9,236 nucleotides of DNA from Candidatus Methylomirabilota bacterium (GCA_016180705.1 JACPAU010000009.1:1-9236); one strand, 5' to 3'. Positions 1 to 6,409 are shown, numbered from the stretch's first letter. The notes: generated by a model not told the origin, from the letters alone. Translations and numbers: made by a program.

Positions 1-485
1 GCCGACCCGCCGAGCTGCTCGAGGGCGATCTTCCCCATGCGGGTCATGATGCCCATGTTCAGGACCACGTACAGGCTGTCGGTGACCTGGATGCCGACCT
101 TGCCGAAGGGGGAGCCGGGCGGGCCCAAGAGGAAGGGGATGACGTACATCATCCGCCCGGCCATGGAGCCGGCCAGGATCTTCGAGAGGCGATCGTAGGC
201 CTTCGCCGGGGACATCCAGTTGTTCGTGGGGCCGGCGTCGGCCTCCTCCCGGCAGCAGATGAAGGTCAGGTGCTCGGTGCGGGCGACGTCGGTGGGATCG
301 CTCCGGTGCAGGGTGCAGCCGGGCAGGACGCGCTGGTTCAGCGGGATGACATCCCCCCGCTTGACGGCCTCCTCCTGGAACCGCTCCCGCTCGGCGGCCG
401 ACCCGTCGCACCAGACGACGTCCGCCGGGCGGCAGAGCGCGGCGACCTCGCTGACCCACCGGCGGGCGGTTGCATTCTCGGTCAT
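1..485 (-). CDS. pckG: GTP-dependent phosphoenolpyruvate carboxykinase, N-terminal 161 codons (runs off the left edge)
   Basis: GTP-type PEP carboxykinase interconverts oxaloacetate plus GTP with PEP plus CO2 plus GDP in the cytosol, at the gluconeogenic/anaplerotic node. Seen here are 161 codons of a protein that is normally about 600 aa; the catalytic kinase and GTP-binding loops lie outside the window. Diagnostic stretches are VWCDGS near residue 24, VARTEH near residue 67, EADAGPTNNWMSP near residues 80-92, and MYVIPFLLGPPGSPFGKVGI followed by TDSLYVV and IMTRMG up to about residue 150. All are characteristic of the GTP family rather than the ATP family. The ATG at 485 is the only plausible start: an upstream ATG is closed by TGA after one codon, and a GGGGGA SD motif sits just before it. 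The gene lies 88 nt after the dehydrogenase stop on the same strand. I see no terminator or convincing promoter in that gap, so read-through from the upstream operon is possible. Confidence 0.95.
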   Translation of the reverse strand, partial: MTENATARRWVSEVAALCRPADVVWCDGSAAERERFQEEAVKRGDVIPLNQRVLPGCTLHRSDPTDVARTEHLTFICCREEADAGPTNNWMSPAKAYDRLSKILAGSMAGRMMYVIPFLLGPPGSPFGKVGIQVTDSLYVVLNMGIMTRMGKIALEQLGGS

Positions 486-573
486 CCCATTCCCCCTAGA
501 CCTCGAGCCACCTTAGCCACTTCGCGGTGCGCGTGCCCGCAGACGGCAGCGGAGAGGCGGGGGTGCCGACTCC

Positions 574-1329
574 TCAGGCGCCGGCGCCGAGCGCCGTGAG
601 GCCCCCGTCCACCACGATCACCTGGCCGGTCAATGCTACGTCGGTCGCCAAATAGAGGGCCGCGGCCGCGACGTCCTCCACCGTGGCCACCCGCTTCAGG
701 GGGGTGCCCTGCCGCACCTTCTCCTTGAGCGCCTCGGGCGCGTTCCCGAACCCGGTGTCCACGTACCCGGGCGCCACCGCATTGACGCGGATGCTGGGGG
801 CGAGGGCCCGGGCCAGCGAGCGGGTCATCGTGGTCAGCCCGGCCTTCGAGGCCGCGTAGGCGATGGAGGAGCCGGCCCCGGTGAAGGCTGCCACCGTCCC
901 GACGTTGATGACGCACCCTCCCCCCCGCTGGCGCATCACCGGGACCGCCGCCCGGACGCAGAAGAAGGGCGCCTTGAGGTTCACCGCCAGCGCCCTATCC
1001 CAGATCGCCTCCGTGAGCCCCTCCAGGTCCTCGTGGGGCACCCGCTGCGTCCACCCGGCGTTGTTCACGAGGATGTCCAGGTGGCCGAGCTTCTCCACCG
1101 TCGCCCGGACGAGGCCCCGCGCTGCCGCATCCTGCACCACGTCCGCCTGGAGCGCCACCCCGCCCCCGCCGGCCCGGGCGATCTCGGCCACCACGGCCTC
1201 CGCCGCCTCCCGGGAGCGAGAGTAGTTGACGGCGACCGCCGCCCCCTCCCGCGCCAGCGCGAGCGCGATAGCCCGCCCAATGCCCGTCCCGCCGCCCGTC
1301 ACCAGGGCCACCTTCCCGCTCAGTCGCAT
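574..1329 (-). CDS. Short-chain dehydrogenase/reductase (FabG-like SDR), 251 aa
   Basis: This is a classical SDR oxidoreductase, probably NAD(P)H-dependent; the substrate cannot be inferred. The nucleotide-binding TGGGTGIG motif is at residues 11-18, NNAG at 89-92, the active-site YAASK at 158-162 (Y158, K162), and the substrate-loop PG at 187-188. The C-terminal ALYLATD and VVDGG blocks match 3-oxoacyl-ACP reductase relatives, and 251 aa is the normal length. The position 13 residues before the catalytic Tyr, which is Ser in canonical SDRs, is Thr145 here. The ATG at 1329 was chosen because the fold begins right there with LSGKVALVTGG. The frame is open further upstream, but that stretch is the shadow of the GH18 gene. 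The first 10 nt overlap the end of that gene, and a GGGGACG purine patch precedes the ATG, indicating translational coupling. It is the last tightly packed gene of the minus-strand operon. An acyl/oxoacyl reductase or sugar-alcohol dehydrogenase are equally possible. Confidence 0.93.
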   Translation of the reverse strand: MRLSGKVALVTGGGTGIGRAIALALAREGAAVAVNYSRSREAAEAVVAEIARAGGGGVALQADVVQDAAARGLVRATVEKLGHLDILVNNAGWTQRVPHEDLEGLTEAIWDRALAVNLKAPFFCVRAAVPVMRQRGGGCVINVGTVAAFTGAGSSIAYAASKAGLTTMTRSLARALAPSIRVNAVAPGYVDTGFGNAPEALKEKVRQGTPLKRVATVEDVAAAALYLATDVALTGQVIVVDGGLTALGAGA

Positions 1330-2357
1330 CGTCGTCCCCGCGCGGACGACGCCGTCCTGGCGGCGCCATCCCCGTACAGGAGTGTCCAGAGGGCCGGGTC
1401 CTCCTGACCGAGGACCCACGCCGAGAAGCCGCGCAGCGCGTGGCGCCGCACCAGGGCGAGCCGCTCCCCGACGCTCCGGGCGTCCTCGTACCAGACGGTG
1501 GTCACCGTCGCATCCGCCGCCCCCACGAACAGGGGGCTCCGCTGGACCGGATCCCACCGGGCCGAGACCCCGAGCAGGTCGCGCAGCGCCTGCGCCTCCC
1601 GGAAGCCCCCGTACCCCGGCCCCCCCTTGCTGCGCCAGGCCCGGTAGTACAGAGGGATGCCGAGCGAGAGCCTCTCCGGCGGCACGCGGGCCAGCGCGAA
1701 TGCCAGGACCTCCTCCACCCACGGGAGCCCGGCTACCGGGCCGGGTCCGGTGAGGCGGGTGTGCTGGTCGTAGGTCATCAGGGAGAGGAAGTCCGCCGCC
1801 TGCCCCAGCGCGGCGTAGTCATAGACGCCGGCCCACTCCTCCCAGAACCCCGGGGGATAGGCTTCCGGCTCCTCGCCCCGCTGCGCGACCACCGCCACGC
1901 TGAGCGAGAGGCCCGCGCTCCGGAAGGCCGCGGCGGCGGCGCGGACGAAGCCGGTATAGCGGTGCCGGGCGGCCGCCGGAATCCGCTCGAAGTCGAACTG
2001 GACGCCGGCCCATCCCTCCGCGGTGGCCCGCGCGGTGAGGTCGGCGATCGCGCGCGCCTGCCGCTCGGGGGACCCCAGCACCGCCAGGATCGGGTCGGAG
2101 CGGAAACCCCCGTTGACCACCAGCGGGACGAGCGGGAGGCAGCGCTGCCGGGCCGCGGCGGCGAGCGCCGGCGGGACGGTGCCGGCCACGCTCCCGTCCT
2201 CTTCGAGCGTGAGGACCTGCGGCGCCAGCACGTCCACCGCGGCTCCGTGCGCGAGGAGCGAGGTCACGCCCGCGGCGTCGTCCACGGCGTAGAAGAGCCG
2301 CTCCCCCGGGGGGCCTGCCGCGAGAGCCGCCGCGAAGGCCCACGTCGCGAGCACCAC
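1320..2357 (-). CDS. GH18-type glycoside hydrolase-like protein, probably exported, 345 aa
   Basis: The protein resembles family 18 glycosidases of the YaaH/SleL (peptidoglycan or chitin-like glucan) type, which use a Glu at the end of a DxxDxDxE motif on strand 4 of a TIM barrel. Here that segment reads AGVQFDFE at residues 117-124. The catalytic E124 and the preceding D122 are kept, while the first two Asp positions are Ala117 and Gln120. Other family marks are LSLMTYD at 191-197, LGIPLYYRAW at 232-241, TTVWYED near 286-292, and the last strand GFSAWVLGQED at 310-320. Residues 2-14 are hydrophobic and followed by AAG, which looks like a signal peptide, although no basic residue precedes it. 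The upstream stop codon is four codons away, so the start can only be GTG 2357 or GTG 2354; an AAGGGG SD motif suits both. It lies 9 nt after the 69-aa gene and overlaps the dehydrogenase start. Hydrolysis of cell-wall or exopolymer glycans is inferred; a non-catalytic glycan-binding role is possible. Confidence 0.85.
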   Translation of the reverse strand: MVLATWAFAAALAAGPPGERLFYAVDDAAGVTSLLAHGAAVDVLAPQVLTLEEDGSVAGTVPPALAAAARQRCLPLVPLVVNGGFRSDPILAVLGSPERQARAIADLTARATAEGWAGVQFDFERIPAAARHRYTGFVRAAAAAFRSAGLSLSVAVVAQRGEEPEAYPPGFWEEWAGVYDYAALGQAADFLSLMTYDQHTRLTGPGPVAGLPWVEEVLAFALARVPPERLSLGIPLYYRAWRSKGGPGYGGFREAQALRDLLGVSARWDPVQRSPLFVGAADATVTTVWYEDARSVGERLALVRRHALRGFSAWVLGQEDPALWTLLYGDGAARTASSARGRRCD

Positions 2358-2366
2358 CAGGGCCCC

Positions 2367-2576
2367 TTACGCCGGCGCCGGCCGCCGGTACTTCTCCTTC
2401 AGCGCGGCCGGCGCGATGGCGATCCGCTTCCCGCTCACATCGTCCAGGACGTAGACCTCCTCCTTCAGCGTCCCGCTGGCGAAGACCTCGAAGACCTCCA
2501 GCACCTCCTCCATGGTCGCATCCGGGCGCGCCGCCATCATCTGCTCGACCTCGGGGATTTTGAGCCGCCGCCCCAT
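2367..2576 (-). CDS. Small protein of unknown function, 69 aa
   Basis: I do not recognise a family. The protein starts MGRRLKIPEVEQMMAARPD and is predicted to be largely helical in the middle (about residues 7-36, with TMEEVLEVFEVF), followed by a beta-like stretch VYVLDDVSGKRIAI at 41-54 and a basic tail ending RRPAPA. It is soluble, with no signal peptide or membrane segment. The ATG at 2576 is supported by a GGGGGGAG SD motif just upstream and by overlap with the stop of the 59-aa gene (TGATG), which indicates coupled translation. The frame is open upstream beyond this ATG, but that region belongs to the 59-aa and carboxypeptidase genes. The two small proteins may form a pair. Codon composition matches the neighbouring genes. 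A regulatory or adaptor role is only a guess. Confidence 0.72.
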   Translation of the reverse strand: MGRRLKIPEVEQMMAARPDATMEEVLEVFEVFASGTLKEEVYVLDDVSGKRIAIAPAALKEKYRRPAPA

Positions 2577-2755
2577 CACTCCCCCCAGGGATTGCCCCGG
2601 TCCAGCTTTTCCTGCGCCTCCTGGAGCTCCTTCACGAGGTGCTGGAGCTGGTCGGCCACGTGCCCCGGCGAGAAGAGCTCCACATAGGCAGCCAGGAGCA
2701 CCTCCAGCGCGTGCCGGATCTTCGACTCGTCCTCGGGGTCGAAGCTGAGCTTCAT
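2576..2755 (-). CDS. Small helical protein of unknown function, 59 aa
   Basis: I do not recognise a family. The sequence starts MKLSFDPEDESKIRHALEV and is nearly all helix-forming, acidic and amphipathic. One helix spans roughly residues 8-28 and a second roughly 32-53 (DQLQHLVKELQEAQEKL), the latter with coiled-coil-like spacing of Leu/Val. There is no signal peptide or membrane segment. The start ATG at 2755 has a good SD motif (GAGGGAG, about 7 nt upstream). It begins 12 nt after the stop of the LD-carboxypeptidase gene, and its TGA shares a base with the ATG of the 69-aa gene. This packing, rather than homology, is the main evidence that it is a real gene. A protein-protein interaction role is plausible but inferred only from the helical, acidic character. 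Confidence 0.7.
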   Translation of the reverse strand: MKLSFDPEDESKIRHALEVLLAAYVELFSPGHVADQLQHLVKELQEAQEKLDRGNPWGE

Positions 2756-2767
2756 CGCGTGACTCCC

Positions 2768-3766
2768 TCAGTAGCCCAGGGTCAAGCGCGCCCCCCTGCC
2801 GCCCGCCGGCTGACAGGCGACCCAGCCGCCGAGGGGCAGGACGACGTTGTCCCGCCGGTGCCCGGCCGGGATGGGCCCGAAGCAGGGAGCGTCGGCGACC
2901 GCGGCGTACTCGTGGAGGACCTCCGCGAGGGGACGGGACGGCCGCCCGCGGGCCGGGCGGCACCGGAAGAAGTCGCCGTACAGGAGCCCCCGGAGGCCGC
3001 GCAGCTTCCCGGCGGCCCGCAATTGCCAGAGCAGCCGGTCCACCCGGTACGGCTCCTCGTTGACGTCCTCCAGGAAGAGGACCCGGCCCGCCGTCTGGAT
3101 CTCGTCAGGCGTCCCGAGGGAAGCGGCCACCAGCGTCAGGTTCCCCCCGGTGAGGGGCCCCCGCAGCGCGGCCGGCCCTTGCCGCCCCCACCACCGCCCC
3201 GCGGCGTCGAAGGTATACCGCCGGCCCGGGTCGAGCAGCAGGGCCCGGACGCTCTCCCGGGTCCGCCGCGACCGGAGCCGCCCAAAGTCGGGGGCCACCA
3301 TGGGACCATGGAAGACGACGACCCCGGCCCGCCGGAGGAGGGCCAGGAGGAGGATCGTCACGTCGCTCGAGCCGACGAAAACCTTGGGGTAACGCCGGAA
3401 GACGGCGAAGTCCAGGTGCTCGAGGAGGCGGCCGGCCCCGTACCCGCCCCGGGCGCACACGATGCCCCGGACGCTGGGGTCGGACACCAGGGCCATGATG
3501 GCGGCCGCCCGCTCGGCGTCCCGCCCCGCCAGGTAGCCCCAGCGGGCCTCCAGGTTCGGGGCGAGGCGCAGCGCGAAGGGACCCAGGCGCTCGAGCGCCC
3601 GCAGCCCCCGCCGGAGCGGCCCGCGCGATGGAGGACCCGAGGGGGCCACCACCCCCAGCGTATCCCCGGGGCGCAGGCACGCGGGCACCAGGAGGCGGCG
3701 CGGAGCCAGCCCGCTTCCCGTGCGCGCGTGCCGGCTGTCCGCTCTCCCGCTCGCCCGTGCCGGCAT
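2768..3766 (-). CDS. ldcA: LD-carboxypeptidase (peptidase family S66), 332 aa
   Basis: S66 LD-carboxypeptidases remove the terminal D-Ala from murein tetrapeptides by cleaving an L-centre-to-D-Ala bond, usually in the cytoplasm during peptidoglycan recycling. The fold starts with LRPGDTLGVVAPSG at residues 31-44. All parts of the Ser-Glu-His triad are visible: the nucleophile in GSSDVT (S134), the Glu in LFLEDVNEEPYR (E233, with E237/E238 nearby), and the His in GPIPAGH (H303). ARGGYG at 105-110 and GPLTGGNL at 203-210 are also family hallmarks. ATG 3766 is preceded by AAGGTGG about 10 nt upstream, but it adds about 26 Arg/Ser-rich residues that most homologues lack. GTG 3688 would give a conventional N-terminus yet has no clear SD. 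No signal peptide is seen. It lies 37 nt downstream of DUF3891 and 12 nt upstream of the 59-aa gene. Related S66 enzymes such as microcin-self-immunity or AmpC-like muramoyl peptidases cannot be fully excluded. Confidence 0.93.
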   Translation of the reverse strand: MPARASGRADSRHARTGSGLAPRRLLVPACLRPGDTLGVVAPSGPPSRGPLRRGLRALERLGPFALRLAPNLEARWGYLAGRDAERAAAIMALVSDPSVRGIVCARGGYGAGRLLEHLDFAVFRRYPKVFVGSSDVTILLLALLRRAGVVVFHGPMVAPDFGRLRSRRTRESVRALLLDPGRRYTFDAAGRWWGRQGPAALRGPLTGGNLTLVAASLGTPDEIQTAGRVLFLEDVNEEPYRVDRLLWQLRAAGKLRGLRGLLYGDFFRCRPARGRPSRPLAEVLHEYAAVADAPCFGPIPAGHRRDNVVLPLGGWVACQPAGGRGARLTLGY

Positions 3767-3803
3767 CGCCAGGGCGCCACCTTACCAGCGGGCGGGAGCC
3801 CGG

Positions 3804-4607
3804 TCAAGCCCCCGGGGTCCCGGCGCGGAGGGTGAAGGTCAGCCGGCGCTCGGGCGCCTGCGCCCAGGCCGCGTGGAGCGCCGCCGGATCGGGGAATGGG
3901 CGGACGGGGAGGAGCCGGCCGGTCACCGCGAACGCGGCCGGCTCCCGGGTGAAGGGGTAGGGCGCGAGGGCCGCCCCGTCGGGTGCGGGCGTGACCGCGA
4001 GGTCGGTCCGCCGGTGCCCCTCACCGAGGGGGACCCCAGTGAAGGTCTGGGGCTCGCGCTCTCCGCAGCAGAGGAGCAGTGACAGCGCATCCAGGAGTTG
4101 CAGGAGGCGGAAGTTCGCCGTGAGACGCGCCGGGCGCACGGCGTCCCGGTAGCGGGGACGCAGGCCGAGCCCCTCCCGTAATGCGGCCTGGAGCCGCTCC
4201 TGCTCCGCGAGGAACGCCCGGAGCGAGGCCCGGTCCGGCTCCCCCGTCCGCGCCGCCCGCTCGAGGCGGAAGCGCATGAGGGCGGCGCCGTGCATGCTGA
4301 CGAGGAGCCCGGCGTAGGGGTTCGCCTCCAGCATCCGCTGCACCCCGCGCCGCCAGATGGCGAGGTGCTCCGCGACGGGCATCTCGGTGAAGTGGAGCGG
4401 GCGCCCGGTGCCGGGATCGAGGCCGGGAGCCGCCTCCCACTCGAGCCAGCCGTTGTCGTGCTCGGCCACGGCCCGGAGGACCTCCGCGCGCGGGACAGGA
4501 GGACGGAAGGGCGGGTGTCCCCACGCCTCCGCCATGGCCCCGGCGAATTGCGCGTGCTCCGGCTGGCCGATGCAGAGCCAGTGCCCATCCAGCGCCCGGC
4601 GGATCAC
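3804..4607 (-). CDS. DUF3891 family protein, 267 aa
   Basis: The sequence matches the uncharacterised DUF3891 family (as I remember it, PF13030): QPEHAQFAG at residues 16-23, EVLRAVAEHDNGW at 42-54, LDPGTGRPLHF at 63-73, the EHLAIWRRGV helix at 80-89 and LLVSMHG at 101-107. Conserved His/Asp residues H18, H50-D51, H81 and H106 could form a metal or catalytic centre, but no reaction is known to me. The protein is predicted cytosolic, with no signal peptide. The start is taken as GTG 4607: a GGGGGGAG SD motif lies immediately upstream and the family normally begins with a few residues before the GQPEHA block. The same frame stays open far upstream, but that is antisense to the Memo gene and not coding. 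It is the first gene of the minus-strand operon, followed after 37 nt by the LD-carboxypeptidase, and is divergent from the Memo gene. Confidence 0.88.
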   Translation of the reverse strand: MIRRALDGHWLCIGQPEHAQFAGAMAEAWGHPPFRPPVPRAEVLRAVAEHDNGWLEWEAAPGLDPGTGRPLHFTEMPVAEHLAIWRRGVQRMLEANPYAGLLVSMHGAALMRFRLERAARTGEPDRASLRAFLAEQERLQAALREGLGLRPRYRDAVRPARLTANFRLLQLLDALSLLLCCGEREPQTFTGVPLGEGHRRTDLAVTPAPDGAALAPYPFTREPAAFAVTGRLLPVRPFPDPAALHAAWAQAPERRLTFTLRAGTPGA

Positions 4608-4643
4608 CCGCTCCCCCCCGCCGCGCGCCCCGGGCGCGGCCGC

Positions 4644-4672
4644 ATTGAACGGACCGGAGGATGCGCGTACAA
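4644..4672 (-). promoter_or_regulatory. Candidate sigma70-type promoter for the DUF3891-led operon
   Basis: Reading the minus strand, TTGTAC (4672-4667) is separated by 17 nt from TTCAAT (4649-4644). This is 3/6 and 4/6 to the TTGACA/TATAAT consensus. Predicted transcription would start near 4637 and leave about 30 nt before the GTG start at 4607. The site is the mirror image of the stronger plus-strand promoter on the same bases. It is weaker by consensus match but is the best candidate in this 90-bp gap. Confidence 0.45.
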
Positions 4673-4673
4673 T
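4645..4673 (+). promoter_or_regulatory. Sigma70-type promoter for the Memo-family gene
   Basis: TTGAAC (4645-4650), a 17-nt spacer and TACAAT (4668-4673) match the sigma70 consensus at 4/6 and 5/6 with ideal spacing. They are the only AT-rich hexamers in a very GC-rich gap. The predicted start near 4680 gives a leader of about 18 nt containing the GGAGGAA ribosome-binding site (RBS) at 4687-4693, before the ATG at 4698. Confidence 0.7.
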
Positions 4674-4697
4674 GCAATCGCCCCGCCGGAGGAAGCC

Positions 4698-5918
4698 ATG
4701 GAGCGCCCGCGGCTGCGCCAGGTTGACGCCATCCCCACGGACCTGAACGGGATGCCGGTCCTGTGCCTCCGGGACCCTGTGGGCCTCACCGACCGGGTCC
4801 TGTTCCTCCCGCTGGTCGCCGCCGGGATCCTCCAACACCTGGACGGGAACCACACCATCCTGGACATCCAGGCCGCCTGGGTCCGGCGGCACGGGGACCT
4901 CCTCTTCCGGGAGCAGCTGGAAGCGCTCCTCGCCCTCCTCGACGACCACCTTCTGCTCGACAACGCGCGCGCCGCGGCCGCCCGACAGGCGGCCGAGCAC
5001 GCCTTCGTCGCCGCGCCGCAGCGCCCCGCCTTCCACGCGGGCCGCGCCTACGACGCCGACCCGACTCCCCTGCGGGCGACCCTGGACGCTTTCTTCACGG
5101 TCCCCGATGGCCCGGGCCCGCCGGGGCCGCCCCGGGGGACGGGCCTCGCGGCGGTTCTCGCTCCCCACATCGACTTCGCCCGCGGCGGTCCCACCTACGC
5201 CTGGGCCTACCGGGCAGTCCTCGAGGCCGCCGCCGCCGAGTGCTTCGTCGTCCTCGGGACCGCCCACTCGCCCCTCGGCGGCCGCTTCTCCCCCTCCGTC
5301 AAGGACTTCGCGACGCCCTTCGGCCCGCTCCCCACCGACCGCTCCTTCCTCGCGCGGCTCCTCGAGCGGACCGGCCGCGACGGCATCGTGGTGGACGACT
5401 TCGTCCACCGGGCGGAGCACTCCATAGACTTCCAGGCCGTGTTCCTCCAGTACCTGTACGCGGGGAAGCGACCGATCCGTCTGGTGCCGATCCTCTGCGG
5501 CACGCTCTCCGATTTCGTCCTCACCGGCCGCTCCCCGGCGGACGACCCGGTCGTGCGCCGGTTCGTCACGGCCCTGCAGGAGACCATCGCGACGGCGACC
5601 GAGCGCGTGTGCCTGGTGGGCGGGGTGGACCTTGCCCACCTCGGGCCCCGCTTCGGAGACCCGGAGCCTCTCACCCCCGCGCACCTGGCGCGGGCGGCCC
5701 GGGACGACCAAGCGATGCTCGAAGCGGTCACGGCGGGGGATGCGGAGGGCTTCTTCCGGTTCGTCCAGCGGGAGCAGGATCGGCGGCGGATCTGCGGCCT
5801 CTCCCCGATTTACATCCTGCTCAAGGTCCTGGAAGGCGCGAGGGGCACACTGCTCCGCTACAGCCAGTGGCCGGACCCGCAGGGGACCGTCACCTTCGCG
5901 AGCCTGACCTTCCCCTGA
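4698..5918 (+). CDS. Memo family protein (AmmeMemoRadiSam system protein B-like) with an extra N-terminal domain, 406 aa
   Basis: Memo proteins (MEMO1 in humans, AmmeMemoRadiSam protein B in bacteria) have a dioxygenase-like fold; the bacterial reaction is unknown to me. The Memo domain spans about residues 112-406, with histidine motifs APHIDFARGG (H157), GTAHSP (H190), AEHSIDFQ (H241) and GVDLAHLGPRFGD (H314), plus ICGLSPIY with C366. The Cys of the human SDFCHWG motif is Ala313 here. Residues 1-95 form an additional domain: a DPVGL/RVLFLP segment, then LDGNHTILDIQ (48-58) and a C-terminal LLALLDDHLLLDN (77-89). This resembles the small winged-helix PqqD fold. The ATG at 4698 has an excellent GGAGGAA RBS four nt upstream, and translation from it covers the extra domain. 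The AMMECR1 and radical-SAM partners are not in the window. The gene is divergent from DUF3891 and convergent with the RRM gene. Confidence 0.92.
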   Translation: MERPRLRQVDAIPTDLNGMPVLCLRDPVGLTDRVLFLPLVAAGILQHLDGNHTILDIQAAWVRRHGDLLFREQLEALLALLDDHLLLDNARAAAARQAAEHAFVAAPQRPAFHAGRAYDADPTPLRATLDAFFTVPDGPGPPGPPRGTGLAAVLAPHIDFARGGPTYAWAYRAVLEAAAAECFVVLGTAHSPLGGRFSPSVKDFATPFGPLPTDRSFLARLLERTGRDGIVVDDFVHRAEHSIDFQAVFLQYLYAGKRPIRLVPILCGTLSDFVLTGRSPADDPVVRRFVTALQETIATATERVCLVGGVDLAHLGPRFGDPEPLTPAHLARAARDDQAMLEAVTAGDAEGFFRFVQREQDRRRICGLSPIYILLKVLEGARGTLLRYSQWPDPQGTVTFASLTFP

Positions 5919-5973
5919 GGGCGGCAGGGCCGACCGGGCGCGCTGGCGAGAGGACTGGTGGGGACGTAGGGCC

Positions 5974-6279
5974 TCAGAAGCGACCGCCTCGCTCCGCGCC
6001 GCCGCGGCCGGGCCCGAACCCGCGGTCGCGTTGGGGAGGCCGGGCCTCGTTGACGACCAGCTGCCGGTTCTTCAGGGCATGGCCGTTGAAGAGGGAGATG
6101 GCCTTCTGGGCCTCCTCGTCCGTGCCCATTTCCACGAAGCCAAAGCCCCGCGACTGACCGGTGTAGGCGTCGGTGATGATCTTCACCGACGCGACGGACC
6201 CGGCCTGGGTGAACAGCTCCTTCAGGTCCGCCTCCGTCGCCTGGTACGACAGGTTTCCAACGTACAGTCTCCGCGCCAT
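5974..6279 (-). CDS. RRM-domain RNA-binding protein, 101 aa
   Basis: This is a single RNA recognition motif protein of the kind common in cyanobacteria, proteobacteria and others, often linked to cold adaptation and RNA chaperoning. RNP2 is LYVGNL at residues 5-10 and RNP1 is RGFGFVEM at 44-51, both intact, so aromatic stacking with RNA is expected. The RRM covers residues 3-80 and is followed by a short Arg/Gly-rich tail (RDRGFGPGRGG), which often adds nonspecific RNA affinity. ATG 6279 is chosen because MARRLYVGNL is the usual N-terminus; an upstream in-frame GTG/ATG would add a Gly-rich stretch lacking similarity to RRM proteins. A purine-rich run (GAGGGGGGACGAGG) serves as RBS. It has its own promoter and a long leader with an intrinsic terminator upstream of the start. 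The 55 nt to the convergent Memo stop hold no obvious terminator. Confidence 0.95.
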   Translation of the reverse strand: MARRLYVGNLSYQATEADLKELFTQAGSVASVKIITDAYTGQSRGFGFVEMGTDEEAQKAISLFNGHALKNRQLVVNEARPPQRDRGFGPGRGGAERGGRF

Positions 6280-6312
6280 GCCTCGTCCCCCCTCTCCCTC
6301 TCCCCCGGACAC

Positions 6313-6351
6313 AAAAAACCCCTCAAAGGCGGCTACTCTCCTTTGAGGGGT
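6313..6351 (-). terminator. Intrinsic terminator inside the leader of the RRM gene (putative attenuator)
   Basis: Read on the minus strand, the arm CCCCTCAAAGG (6350-6340) pairs perfectly with CCTTTGAGGGG (6329-6319). The loop is AGAGTAGCCG, and an A-T pair extends the stem to 12 bp. Six T residues follow at 6318-6313. The T run is on the minus-strand side only, so it terminates leftward transcripts. It ends 33 nt before the RRM start codon and lies downstream of the gene's candidate promoter. Confidence 0.85.
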
Positions 6352-6409
6352 GCGCGCTCACGGGAACCGTCCTGTCCTGCGGAAGCCGACGGCGAAGCTT
6401 GCGATCCCA

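Noticed and set aside
1330..1722. N-terminal extension of the dehydrogenase frame up to 1722.
   Set aside because: The extension is a shadow of the GH18 gene; SDRs begin at LSGKVALVTGG, matched exactly by the ATG at 1329.
1440..3835. Two long plus-strand open frames (about 415 and 398 codons) across the GH18, small-gene and carboxypeptidase region.
   Set aside because: They are Arg/Pro/Gly-rich, antisense to well-supported genes, and have no recognisable motifs; absence of stops is expected at this GC.
4690..5711. Long minus-strand open frame running from 5711 through the DUF3891 gene (635 codons).
   Set aside because: The part upstream of 4607 is antisense to the Memo gene, is composed of low-complexity Val/Glu/Gly/Arg typical of GC-rich shadows and has no homology. 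DUF3891 starts at GTG 4607 with a proper SD.
5919..5973. Shared terminator between the convergent Memo and RRM genes.
   Set aside because: The 55 nt are GC-rich with only weak pairing and no T tract on either strand.
6311..6351. Terminator for a plus-strand transcript.
   Set aside because: There is no T run on the plus-strand side of the hairpin (TGCGCGC follows); the T tract is only on the minus-strand side.
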